Positions 23,555 through 36,106 of a DNA stretch of 64,000 nt are shown in pieces. The position numbers were made by a program, and so were the translations under genes. The stretch spans positions 902,001 through 966,000 of the forward strand of contig NC_041781.1 of the NCBI RefSeq assembly GCF_900090045.1, given 5' to 3'. Source of the DNA: Plasmodium malariae (lineage: Eukaryota > Apicomplexa > Aconoidasida > Haemosporida > Plasmodiidae). Positions within the stretch are counted from its first letter, which is position 1. The number at the start of each line of letters is the position of its first letter. The notes below the pieces were generated by a model, which was not told where the DNA came from, made no database searches, and worked only from the letters and a program-made list of their open reading frames with translations.

Positions 23555-25722
23555 TTATGGATAAGTGTTCATCATTTCCTTCTTCGCTTTTATGTTGTTC
23601 ATAATAATATAATAAATTTCCTCATAGTTGCTCGTGCCAAAAAAGTTTTTTAGTTTCTCTTCATTTAAATTGTCGTCTTGAAATAGGACGTGAACTATGA
23701 AAAGGGAGTAGCAGAAAAGGGTATATATATACTAATATTTAAAAAAAAAAGGTAGGCTCCTGTATATATAATGGAGCACAAGTAAGGTATATTGATCTTT
23801 TATTTTGTTCTTTTTTAAATTATGTTATATTGTTTTAAAGCATTTATATCTTTTTATATCATTTTTTTTATCATTTATAGCATTCTTTATCATTTTATGA
23901 CATTTTTCCTATTTTTTACGATAATTTGTTATCTCGTGGGGACTAATCAATGTATCATTAAACTGTGTGTTGTGAACTGGCAATTTGGGTTTCTGTTCCC
24001 AAGGCAAAAGCTCTAATTCGCATACACATTTTAATATTGTCTTATCCCTGAAGGAAAATTGGAAATTGGGTGCTATAATATACGTCATAATAATATACGT
24101 CATAATAATATACGTTATAATGTTATACAATATAATGAAATACGCTCTAATCATTTACAGTCATAATAATATTCGTCTAAATAATACACATTCTAGTAAT
24201 GTACGTTTAATTATTATTATTATTTTTTTTTTTTTTTGAATTTTTCCTTGTTCCTCTTTTTACCTTTTTATAAAAATGATAATTAGAAAATGAGAGACAA
24301 AATCGGAAAGCAGAATGTAAAATCCTGCATGCAAATAATGAGAGTTGCCAAACCTACAGAGAAAAAATGGTGCACGTGTATATGCAAACATTTCGTTTGG
24401 CATTTTTGTTTGACTTTTCTTTTTCCCTTTCTTTTGCATTATCTTTTGACCTATATATTTTCCCTTTCCTTTAACTTATTTTTTTCTTTTCTTTTTTTTT
24501 TTTTTTCTCTATTAAAATATTACTCCTTTTCCGAGTTAAAGAAGAAAAATGAGGCTATAAACAAGGCGCAGTTGGTAAGGGTGAGGCACACAATTAATGC
24601 CATTATTTTATTGCAAAAAGATACATGTTTAATTGAAGATGTTTCTGGGTGTTCTCTGAAATGTGCATATATGAGTGTGCCTTTCACTACAATTAAGTTT
24701 ATCAAAGCTACAATAAAAGCCTAGAAAAAAGTATATACAGATGAAAATATATATATGTACGTACATATGCGTACATATATACATGCATACATGTATGGGC
24801 TTATATGAGCACGTGCGCGTTTATATATACTAGTACATAGCCCATAGATCGCATGAAGTTAAAAAAAGTAAACTACTCAGAACAGAGCCTATACAATGAA
24901 GTCATAATGAACTAATTATAAAATTTTCATATGAGTGTATTTTACTATTAATAAATAGTGCTTCAAAAAGTTTATGGAATTGCATAATTTTGATCTTATG
25001 TTTTTCTCGTAGTGTTTTGTTTTAGATAAGTCTTCATATCTCTGAAAATGGGAATAGCATATGTCATACCAAATGAAGAGGAGAAATGTTAAAAGTAATA
25101 TTGTAATAATTTTGCTTCACTATTTCATTATTTCGTTGGTACATATCAGGGTACAGGTTAAAAAAGACCTTACATATGTACATTCATTAGTCCATACGTA
25201 CATACATATACACATACATATATAGATGTATATATATGCACCCACATATACATGTATATCATCTTTGCTAGACGTAAAAGGCTACTCTTGCTTACTTTGC
25301 CATTTTTGCAAATATGATCTTCAAATTTGTACCATGTTATGTATTTATTGTCGTTGTATGGTGCTACGAAAAATATGCCGTACACTGCATCGAAAGAAGG
25401 TACTGCCTTGAAAAATGAACCGTGCTCGGAAACATGTGCAAGTATGAATATATATATAATTGTTTTTATGTACTTGCATCTACGTTATCGTACATATGTA
25501 CTCTTCTTTATACATCCGTAAATTTATATATACATCGATTTGTAAAATAATCCAAACGCATGTTATATACATAAAAAAAATTGACCGCGTTTTTCCTATT
25601 TTTTAAATGAAAAAACAAATTACCACGAATAAGGGCAGCATTAAGGAAATTAAAATATAAGCTCCGGTTGAACATAAGGCTATTAATATTCTTATCCAGC
25701 TGTTAAACTTGTATGGATCCAT
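23555..25722 (-). CDS. Four-helix membrane protein, claudin-like layout
   Basis: Seven exons on the minus strand: 25722-25624, 25406-25296, 25041-24946, 24720-24524, 24353-24264, 24047-23920 and 23694-23555, 286 residues; every junction keeps phase with GT/AG ends. Start ATG 25722 (MDPYKFNSWIRILIALCSTG). Hydrophobic helices lie at about 9-33, 98-118, 141-163 and 176-197, with a large first loop (Trp58, Cys66, Cys90), a short second loop and an acidic soluble tail of about 90 residues (LPWEQKPKLPVHNTQFND). Four helices, a Trp/Cys/Cys first loop and a cytosolic tail recall claudin-like proteins; the apicomplexan invasion protein CLAMP has this topology, but identity is only a guess. It ends at TAA 23557-23555; a longer C-terminus in a shifted frame is possible. 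Confidence 0.75.
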
Positions 25723-27651
25723 TGTTTCGCGCGTACGTGTTCAAATAAAATGGACATCTACACTTGTACATGAGTGTACGTTCGGGCATTTATATATGCA
25801 TTTGCATATTTGTGTACACATATATCATCAGGTTTACACAGAGAATTTCACATGTTCAGGCGCTCATATGCAGGTGTCAAAAATGAGGAAAAAATGGTTT
25901 GTCATAATTTTGAAAATTTTATGTACATTTACGCAAAAAAAAGACAAATGTGTTCTTTTTTATTTTTGAGGAAAAGATTTTTTAAATCCATAAATATAAA
26001 TTTTTTGAACATCAAAAATTTTAACTAGAAAAAAAAAATAAAATAAAATAAAAACAAAGGAAACAAGAAGAAACAGGAAGAATCAAAAAAAAAAGCATAT
26101 AATTTTTTAAGTTAAAAATGAGAGGCTTGACAAATAATTTTTTCTTTCATTTTAAAAATAACAACATCAACAATGCATTAAAAATGCAAAAATAAGTGCA
26201 AATACGTTGTGTATTGCCGTTTTTTTCTTAATTTACTGCCATTTTATTTTTTATTTATTTATTTTTTTACTTTCTCATATTTATTTTATATTCTTTCTCT
26301 TCTTTATTTTTTCTTTTTTTTGTTTTCTATTTTTTCCTTTTTTTATTTTCAACTCTTTCAAGTTCAATTGCCCCCGATTTTCTAGCCATAAATTGATAAC
26401 GTTCAAACATGTTAGACAAAAAATAAATTTCTACGTTCGAAAATAGTTGAACATCCAAAGTTTTAGTTGTATAGTTTTATCATTTAATTTTTTTTTTTTT
26501 TTCATCATATTTGTTTTTCTATTTTTATCATTTTTTCATTGCAGCGAGAGCATATATACGTACATATGTATACATGTGTATGATAATATTCTTCTTATTT
26601 TTTAATTATGTTACACAATTATATTCTTTGTTGACAACAAATAACAAGGACACTCAACATTTTTAATTTCATAATACATTGTGAAAAAATTTTGGAAAAA
26701 TAAAAATGCTAATTTTATTTTTCATAGTTCTCTGTTCAAACGGTTAGTGCGCAGGTTATTGAAGTAAAAATTGTGGAATGAAAGAAAGAAATAAAAAATT
26801 TCATCCTCCATTTTGTAGTTCAATTCGTTATATATGTTTGATCGATGTGTAAATTAAAGTATAACAATAATACTTCCTTTGTTCTACAGTTCTCTTATTC
26901 TCAGTTACAACATTTTTAACTACGTTCATACGTACATATTCTTACAAATATTTACAAATATTTATGCATAGACGTACACACATAAACACACATATACATA
27001 CATCCATACATAAACACACATACATATACATCCATACATAAACACACATACATATACATCCATACATAAACACACATATACATACATCCATACATAAACA
27101 CACATATGCATACATCCATACATAAACACACATATACATACATCCATACATGTATATATACACAGATGGAATGGAAAAAAATGAGAAAAAATATTTATGA
27201 CTTCTGAGTTTACTGATTCATTTGCTAGATTAAAAAAGTTGCATGCACAAGTCATAATTTCCTAAAAGCTAGAAAAAAAAAAAAAAATACAAATACAAAC
27301 GTGGTATAATGATTTAAAAACATTCATCTGTACTCATAATAGTTAAATTAGGCATATGTTATCACTCACAATTTAAACTATTTCAATGAAAAAAAGAGGG
27401 CCAAATAATATAAGCATTATAATGCAAGGCAACAACAACAACAACAAAAAAAAAGTATTATTTATTTCCAGTGAATATGTACGTAAGCCGAAAAACGTAC
27501 ACAAACGTTCGCTCATATGACGGGTGTACACCCACATGAGCAAGGATATGTATATATATATAACATGAATTGCCAAGGGGATACCATGTTGATAAAAAAT
27601 TAACGCAATTCCAATGGAAAAAAGACACAAAGTTCAAATAAATCCATAAAA
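25723..27651. other. Intergenic with repeats and an ambiguous coding-like patch
   Basis: Between the start of the minus-strand membrane gene and the small gene near 27652. A patch at about 26360-26450 reads openly on both strands: plus FNCPRFSSHKLITFKHVRQK to a TAG at 26446, minus NMFERYQFMARKSGAIELE. It may be an exon, but neither strand gives a complete gene. A 25-bp repeat occupies 26975-27155. A hydrophobic minus-strand frame near 27373-27610 is not convincing. Confidence 0.4.
26975..27155 (+). repeat. 25-bp CATACATAAACACACATA tandem repeat
   Basis: About seven units of CATACATAAACACACATATACATAC with small variants. It makes false open frames on the minus strand (MYVYVCLCMDVCICVF). Confidence 0.9.
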
Positions 27652-27918
27652 TGATATTATTGGACGAGGTAAAACGAAAATAAGTTATTCCCCTTTAAGG
27701 ATATTCTCAAGAGAATAAAATAAAGTCCTCATAAAATGAACGAAAATAAGACAAATTCTTTAACGCCAATCCCTTATTACATGTATATTAATTATTTAGA
27801 TTTATATAAATGTAAGGCTAATCTTGCGCCTTTTTGAAAATTGTAGTAACCACAGATACCGATTTGTGTACTGAGGAAGAATTACAAGAACATTTTATAA
27901 ACATATTTATATAAGCAA
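27652..27918 (+). pseudogene. Small protein gene with apparent one-base frame break
   Basis: From ATG 27736 the frame reads MNENKTNSLTPIPYYMYINY then LDLYKCKANLAPF and stops at TGA just after a T5 run at 27831-27835. One frame over, coding continues without a break as LKIVVTTDTDLCTEEELQEH to a TAA at 27918. A single extra T in the run would join both halves into about 60 residues. Alternatively an upstream exon 27652-27669 (MILLDE, GTAAAA donor) joins in phase at 27751. A 44-base intron at a GTAAGG donor also keeps phase but is too short to be likely. The family is not recognised. It is called broken because of the sequence as given; an assembly error is as likely as a real defect. Confidence 0.35.
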
Positions 27919-28383
27919 TTATATACGAAAAATTGCAAGGGGGAAAGGGGAAATAATAAATTAAAAAGCGCATATATTATTTTTTTTTTTTAATATTTTT
28001 CATTTTTTTCGAATTTTTAATTTTTTTTCATATATTTCAAATTTTTCAAATTTTTAGTTTTTCTCGCATTTTTCGTTTTTTTCGTATTTTTCTTTTTTTT
28101 TTTTTGAGAAAGGTTAACATATAAAATGTAGAATGGAATAAAGATCACATGTATAGCGAAAAAAAAAAAAAAAAAGCTTGAAAATTTCTTGTTAAATTTT
28201 GAAATTACCTGCAAAATATTTGAACCTTCTTATTCCTGTTTGAACATGCTTCACGAAAACAGTTGAAAATGAAATCTATAAATACCTGCACTGCAATTAT
28301 ATGTATAATTGTGCATATGGCAAGACCCTTGAAAAAAAAAAAAAAATTCGAAAATCTTCGCTCAGTGATCTCTATTTAGCGAA
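27919..28383. other. Intergenic upstream of the tethering-complex gene
   Basis: AT-rich, with poly(T) at 27979-27991 and 28086-28105, poly(A) at 28159-28175 and 28331-28346. No coding-like frame; probably promoter and 5'UTR of the plus-strand gene starting at 28384. Confidence 0.5.
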
Positions 28384-30883
28384 ATGATGAATTTTCGGAA
28401 TTTCTTACTCCCCCTACATAGGCGAAAGCGACTCGAGGATGTGGATTTAAAAAGTTGTAAGAAAAAGAAGAAAAAAAAAAAATACATTCACAGATGTTTA
28501 AATTTAAGAAAATTCAAAAAATATGACCAGTATAGAAATATGGAAATTTATTATCAGTACATAGATTTAAAGGAAATTTTAATAAACAATTGCTGCATGG
28601 ATGTAGAAGATAAAAACAACGATAGTACTAGAAGTAAACGTGTTGCCAATTGCACTACTGCAACTGCTGTTGCTGCTATTAGTGCCACTACCGTGAACAA
28701 TGGTGAAGTAGGTAAAGACGAGAACAACCCATGTAGCTGCGGAGATAACTTTACAACCCATGATTTTAAAGGCTGCTTCATCACAGGTCTACATATTTAC
28801 GAAAGTATTTTTTTAATTGCTTGTTCAGGTGGAATTGTAAGTATTTTTGATAAAAACTTTAACAATGTTATGAACAGAAAAGTTAGTAATACGCTTATAA
28901 AAGATTTGTCCATTAATAAAAAAAAAAATGCCATGTGTTTTATCGACAATTTGGATAACCTTTATCTTATTTATTTAAATATAACAAATGTAGTGAGAAG
29001 TTATAATTTAAATATGTGTAATAGTGACTGCATAAAAATCTGCAGCAATAATTATGAACGATCAGGTAATCAGAACGCAAAAGGTTATAATTTAAAAAAA
29101 GGTGTGGACGAAATTAATGGGTACCTAAATAAGGAAAAGTACATGAAATTAAATAAAAAAGAGAAAATTTTTACAAAAGCATTTTTTTATAATGAGATTA
29201 TTAGCTATAATATAAAATACTTAAACTGCAGCATAATAAATCCTTGCTTCGATAATTACCATAATAATAATATTTGCATATTATCATCAAATAAGGTAGT
29301 CTCTGTTATGTATATTTATGAATTTCACATAAACAACACAGTCATTTTTAAAGAGCGACAAATTTTAAATTTATATTGGCATAATTGTTATATTTTCATA
29401 TGTACACATTTTTCAGTTTTCGTCATAAACTTTTTTGATAAAACGAAAGTTGCTAATATTAATTTAACTTGTCCTCCTTCGGATTGTGGGATGGGGTTTT
29501 TGGCCATTCCACCGAACGAAGAATTTTGTAATGGTAAGAAAAGAGATAAAAATGAAGAGAAAAATGGTAGTGGTGATTGTATGTTATTATATGATAGTGA
29601 AAATGTGAAGAAGGTATTTAACAGGATGTATAGCAGAACCAATGAAGGGGTAAATGGAAAGATAAGCGACATGAAGAGTGAAATGAAGTACAACATGAGA
29701 TACGGAATGGCAAGAGAAGGAACAGATGACGACTACTGCAGAAACAATGTACGGAATGATATAGATAAGCAAAATACTTTGGGTCAAAAAATAAGAGGAA
29801 ATGATCATTTGATTCATATATGCGAAATTAAAAGAGATATATTTATAATTGCCAAGGAAAAAAATATTAAAATTATAAAAATAGAAAAAATAAACGAAAT
29901 TGAAAAAGTTCGTGTTATGAATGATTTTTCATTAGATAATTTTATAATAAGCATAAGTGCATATTACCACGACAGTATAGAAGCATTAAAGGATCATACA
30001 TTTTACATGTCAATAATAACCTTTAGTAGTAACTGCTCATTTGAGAAGGGGAAAAAAGTTAAAGGGTGGGGAACATGTCTAGAACATCTTATCTTAACAA
30101 ATAATAATTACTTAATGTATAGAAGCAGCATCATTTTGGACAATACATTTTTGGGGTCTGGAGAAGGGCAAAAGATTTGCATTAACCATGAGGAAGGTAC
30201 TCCTGTTATACATTATCATAACAATAATAATAATGATGATAGTAACAATAATAGCCACAGTTGTTATCTTATTGGCACTAAAAGCAGGAATGGGCATGAT
30301 GAAAGTAGCGCTCGAGACTGCTGCGCAAGATACTTTAGTAACTGCAAATACATGACCAGGCTCCACCGTGAGCACATTTTCAATAACACTGACCAGTTAA
30401 ATATATATCAGTACAGTTATCTTCATAAAGAAATGCTAATTAATGGGATAAAAAAAAAAAGAAGAGATAAGAATGATACTAGAGTAAATGAATCTGTGGT
30501 AAACGAATATACAGTAAACCAGTCTAGCTTCCTATACATATATGGTAATAACACCTTTTTGCAATTTCGGGCAAAAAGTGTAAAAGAATTCTTTTTTGAA
30601 TATATCGTAAAAAATAGCAAAAATCGAAAGAACCTTTTTTTTATTTTAAATGAATTAAAGAGAAATGAAAAATATAGAAATGAATTATCTGATATTGGTT
30701 TACTATTAATACATTCTTGTTTTAAATATAAAAAATATTTCCTTGCTACAAAAATTGTTGCTACTTTGTATAAACATTTTCATAATAAAGATAAGGTTAT
30801 CTATAATATCATAAAAATGTTTTTTCACCATAGAAAGTTATATATTCTTTCCCTCTATTACAGAAAACTAAAAGAATATGGAG

Positions 30884-30918
<35 letters not shown>

Positions 30919-33900
30919 CTCAAAAAATGTACCAGTAATAGTTCAATACTGCATAAAGTAAAAGGTAGTAGAAAAGGACAAATATTGTTATCACAAAAAA
31001 TGAAAGTTAAGAGAAAAAAAAAAAAAAATATTAGGAGCATTTTGTATGTTCTTAATTACTTGATGACTAGGAAAAAAAAAAAAAAATTCGAAGGAATAAA
31101 ACAACTTAGCAAAAAAAACACAGGAGCAAAATGTGATAAAAATAGTGAGAACTGTAAAAATTGTAAAAATTGTAGAAATTGTAAAAATTGTAGAAATTGC
31201 AAAAATTGCAAAAATTGCAAAAATTGTAAAAATTGCGAAAATTGTAAAAATTGCGAAAATTGTAAAAACTGCGAAAATTGTAAAAATTGCGAAAATTGTA
31301 AAAATTGCGAAAATTGTAAAATTTGTAAAAACAGTAGAAACAATAAAACAAAGAGTGATAAAGATAGTAAAGATAATCAAAACAGTAATATTCGTAAAAG
31401 TTGTAAAAATAGCAATATTGGTAAACATAAAAAAAAACAAATAAATAAAACTTGTGTGCAGAAAGAACAGAAAAAAAGTTTTTTCTTTTTCTTAACGAAA
31501 AATATATTTAACAGATTTCTAGTTTTTTTGTTATTCTCTGATGTTTATGAATTTCGAAAAAATTATGAAACGTCATCTCCTGATGAGTTAAATGTTTATA
31601 TGTTAAGTGAGCAAATAATATTTTACCTGAAGGACGATTTTTCCCTTATAAATAAAAAACTGACCACTCGCCATCATATATTGCCCCCCGCGTTGAGTAG
31701 AAATCAAAAAAAAAAAAAAAAAAAAAGGAAAAGGAAAAGGAAAAGAAGAGTCAGAATAAGAATAAGCCTTGTGAAAAAAAGGGAGAAAGCAATTGTAACT
31801 TAGGTAGAGATATCGGTAATAACAATTATGCGTGTGGAAGTAGCAGCCATAGCAGTAGCTGCAGCAACCATAGAAGCGACGCAACGGGTGATGATCTTAC
31901 AGTCCTAAGAAGGAAAAAGAGCAGCGCAGAAAAACAAATCGTTTTAGATATTTTCCTTGATATTCTTTTTAAGTTCAACATATTCATCCCACGTGTATAC
32001 TCACGCAACGTACGATTATGCAGCAGTAACAGTAAAAAAAAGAATAATTTTACGTGGTGCATTAATAATACAACAGCAAGTAATACACAAGCAAATAGCA
32101 GCGAAGCGAGTAATAGTAAAAAATGCACACAAAAAAAAAATATTATTGTTAACAACATTTCCAAGGAGAAGAAGAACAAATGTACAGAAAAAATAAACAA
32201 ATCCTTGGAGCAGAAATATTACTATGACCATATTACTGACAGTGTATTCACTTCTTTCTCGATGAGTCCTGAAAATCACCCACAGCATCATCATGAATAT
32301 AACAATAAAAGAAAGAAAAGTAGCTTAAACATGAAGACGTCGAATGAAGAAAAAATAGATTATTATCATAGTGGGCTTGAAGAGGATATGGCAAAAAAAA
32401 AGAAAAAAGAGGAAAGGGATAAATTGGTTAGTGAAAGGGGTAACTGGACGAGTGAAACGAATAACGGAGCGAATGAAGTGGATAACTGTACAAGTGAAAG
32501 GGGTAAATTTGAAAAAAGTAAGTCTGACCATTATAAAAACAACGTTATAATAGTAGAAAATAGAAAAAGAGAAAAAAAAAAAAAAAAAAAAAAATACTTT
32601 CCGGATAATGATAACAACCATGTGATACTGTGTGATATGGTTAGGAGTAAAGGAACAAAAAGGTGCAGTTTTAAAAATGACAAGATTACTACTTTTAAGA
32701 GCATTAAGAATGATTACTTTTCGAATGATTACTTTGCGAATGATTACTTTTCGAATGATTACTTTTCGAATGATTACTTTTCGAATGATTACTTTTCGAA
32801 TGATTACTTTGCGAATGATTACTTTGCGAATGATTACTTTTCGAATAAGTGTTTTCCAATGAACAGGGATTTTGCAAATGACAGCTCTGCAAATAATCTC
32901 GCCTTTTTTGATAAAGAATGTAATAACATAAAGAAGGTAGAGATAATAAGAATGTTACTTCATATGAAGAAAAAAAATGTATTTGATTACTTAAATCAGT
33001 GTAGTTTACAAGTACTTAGAGAAATAACTGATACTAGTGTAATATTATTGTGTAAAATAAGCTTAAAAAAAGCTGTTAAATTATTAGTTCTTAGATATGT
33101 AAATGAAAAAGGTATTTATGAATACTTTTTTAATCCAAATGATATGATAATAAAATTAAAAAAAGAACCTTTTTTTTTGTATAAATATGTAAAAAAAATA
33201 AAAGATATAAAACATTTAAGTAAGCATATTAACTTATTTGTATTTTTAATATTCATCTTTGAACCGACATTATTAATGCATTACATAAACAAGTATTACG
33301 CCTATATTAGCTTTAAGGTTGTTCTATTCTTAATTTCCTTTTTCAATCTCCTCTATTCAAATAACAGTAGTTTGCTCGAGGGGGGAAACAGCAACAAGTT
33401 GGAGTATAGTTGTAACGGAGCTCATAAGGGGGAGAACGAGGGCCACACAGTAAAGACATTATCGGGAGGGCAAAGAGTTGTGCACATTGAGGCACAAGCA
33501 AAAAGAATAGAAGAAACAAACGAAACGGAGAAAGAAAAAAGAAAAGAAGAGGCAAGCAGGATGGAAGAATCAAACCAAACAGACCGTGGAGATAACGTAC
33601 CTTACAACAGTGGTGCAAATTTGAAAACAGGGACAGCTGCTAAATGTCGGCTAATTTATTTTAAGAATGAATATGTTATGTTACTGTACAAGTATTTATT
33701 ACATGAGCATGTGAAAAAGGAAAAAATGATGAATCTATTTGATCTGATAAAAGAAGAGTCCAAGTATTGCAAAAATGATTTTAACTTCTTTCTCCATGTA
33801 AAAGCATTTATATATGTAATCTTTGGTTATATTAATAGAGGGTTAAATATATATATAAAAATGAACAATTATGCAGAAATATATTATATTATGACATGTT

Positions 33901-35756
33901 ACAATATAACCATTAGTGAAGATATTAAGAAGAAAGTATATGAATACATGGCTTCAACAGATTGTGCTACTACCAAAAGAAATGTACAACACATAAAATT
34001 AAATAAAAAATGGTGTAATAATAATATACATATGGCACAAGGAGATTCAACAAATGTAATACATAGTAGTACTAGTAGAAACACTTTAATTGATGATGAT
34101 ATATACGTTAACTCCCCATATCGAAGTACTATCAGTCTATGCAGACATAGACAAAATGAATTCAGTGATGTTCGTCCTAGGAGCAGTCAACGTATCGACA
34201 GTTACATAAATACCAGAAGTAATGCTAAAAGAATGGATGGAGCAGAGGGAAAAGAAATTAATATCCCGTATTGCCTTGCGCTACAAGCGAAGAACTTTCG
34301 ATTGAAGACAAATCGAAAAATTAAAAAAAATAAAGGAAAATTTAGAGGAAGTTCTGAAGTCAACATGAAAGGCAACTTCGACGGTAACACTTATGGTTTT
34401 AAAAAAGTAGTTTGTCCAATGAAGAATAATAATGACAGGTCAGGTGAGCTCAACACGAGTGATCACAACACGAGTGATCACAACACGAATGATCACAACA
34501 CAAATGATCACAACACGAGTGATCACAACACGAATGATCACAACACAAGTGATCACAACACAAGTGAGCTTTACCATAATAGCTCTATGAAGAATAAATG
34601 GCAAAAGGAAGCAGTTGAAAAGATAGATGATGACATAGCAAAACAGAGAAGTCCAGTTCCAAAAAGTGCGCATACGAGCGTGAACAAGAAGGAATATGAT
34701 GAAACAGTGGATAATAACAGAAACAGAGGCAGGTCTTATGACTGTATAGAGTCGTATGTACACAAATTTGTAAAGAGTGATATCTTAGATAAGGAAATTA
34801 TGTATCAGTTGTATTATGAAAAAAATAAGGAGAATGACAAAAAAGGCAAAAATTATTTAGTTGATATTAATAATTATGGGAAAAAGCAAAATGAAGGAAA
34901 AAAAAAAAATAAAAATAAAAATAGCAAAAATGAAAATAATAAAAATAATAAAACAAATCAATATAAAAATAATAAAACAAATCAATGTAAAAATGATAAA
35001 ACAAATCAATATAAAAATAATAAAAAAAATCAATATAAAAATAATAAAAATAAAAACAAAACTCACACCTACAAGAACTACATAACGTACAATAATTATT
35101 ATCTATCGTTTTGGAAAAAAACAGAGAAACTAAATGCATTTAAGGAAAACGTAATTAAGAGCTATTTAGTTCATAACATAAATTATGACATATATTATGA
35201 CATGAATTACATGATGCTGATTAACTTACTACAGGAATTATTTTATAAAAACGATCTTTGTGAAAACTACAACAACATATTAGTTAGCGAAAAAACAGAG
35301 ACATTTAACTTTTTTAAGGAAATAAAAAAAAGAGGTTATGCTATATATAATGGAAAGATTAAAAAAGAAATTAAAAATAACGACTTAAAATTATTAGACA
35401 TCAATGATTATTATTTTTTAAATGATAATTCAAGAGAAGCAGATATGTTATTACCATATATAAAGGACAATAATAATTCTGAAAATACCAAGAAGGACAT
35501 ATTTCATATTCAAAAACATCTGCCAGCTAACCATTTTTTATATGATCAAGTTTATAATAACAGCCCGTATATTTCAAACTTTTCCTCCTTTTGCTCCCTT
35601 TGCTTAAATAACATATATCATGATTCTAATGCGTTCAATGAAGAAAAAGAAATTAAAAATAATGTTATCGTTTTTTTTTTTTGTAATCATCTTTACCATT
35701 TGAAATGTTTAAAAGATAAGAATCTCCTTTGCGGGGTTTGCGAAACGTGCGATTAG
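28384..35756 (+). CDS. VPS8/VPS41-like RING tethering subunit (CORVET/HOPS), frame break at A21
   Basis: Two long frames belong to one gene of about 2,450 residues. Frame 1 runs 28384-31803; from the A21 run at 31706-31726 the coding frame moves by -1 and stays open to 35756. Text on both sides is coding-like (LINKKLTTRHHILPP before; LRRKKSSAEKQIVLDIFLD after). Order: N-terminal beta-propeller-like segments (GLHIYESIFLIACSGGIVSIF), helical repeats (IGLLLIHSCFKYKKYFLATK; DTSVILLCKISLKKAVKLLV), and a C-terminal RING at about 35587-35750 (CSLCLNNI ... VIVFFFCNHLYHLKCL ... CGVCETC). The RING wording is closest to VPS8; VPS41 is the alternative. Such subunits bridge endosomal or vacuolar membranes through Rab GTPases. 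Low-complexity inserts: Lys runs, (K/E/R)NC triplets at 31141-31330, NDYFS at 32705-32850, TSDHN at 34450-34570. Confidence 0.8.
31141..31330 (+). repeat. In-frame (K/R/E)NC triplet repeat
   Basis: Nine-base units AARAATTGT coding Lys/Arg/Glu-Asn-Cys, about twenty copies in a row inside the tethering-complex gene. It places some twenty evenly spaced cysteines in the protein. The antisense frames are also open, giving false proteins. Confidence 0.95.
32700..32850 (+). repeat. In-frame NDYFS/NDYFA pentapeptide repeat
   Basis: Fifteen-base units AATGATTACTTTTCG or ...GCG, about ten copies, inside the second half of the tethering-complex gene. Confidence 0.95.
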
Positions 35757-35916
35757 AGGTGTTTCCATTTTTCTGCTTTACGACCATTTATTGGTTTTAT
35801 TTTATTTTTTTTTTTTTATTAACTGCATTAGTGTAATTTCTTGCCATTTTGTATTTGTTTTGCATTTTATAATTTCATTTCTCTCCTTCGCTTCTTCTAC
35901 CTTTCTACATATTTCT

Positions 35917-35955
<39 letters not shown>

Positions 35956-36106
35956 ATGTTAATTTATCCTTCACGTTGCGTTAATTCCCCTGAGGAGAAA
36001 AAATTAATTTCGCCTTACTATTTCGTCATACTACATCAGCTTATTACTATGTTTCTTTACATTTTCTGATAACCCTATCTTATTACTTTGTCTGATTACC
36101 GTGTCT

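Noticed and set aside
27373..27732. Minus-strand hydrophobic frame that might encode a two-helix protein
   Set aside because: No phased exon pair or plausible start was found, and the upstream ATG lies four bases from the plus-strand start of the small gene.
31056..31440. Minus-strand frames FLQFSQFLQF and FYNFRNFYNF
   Set aside because: Antisense shadows of the (K/E/R)NC coding repeat of the tethering subunit.
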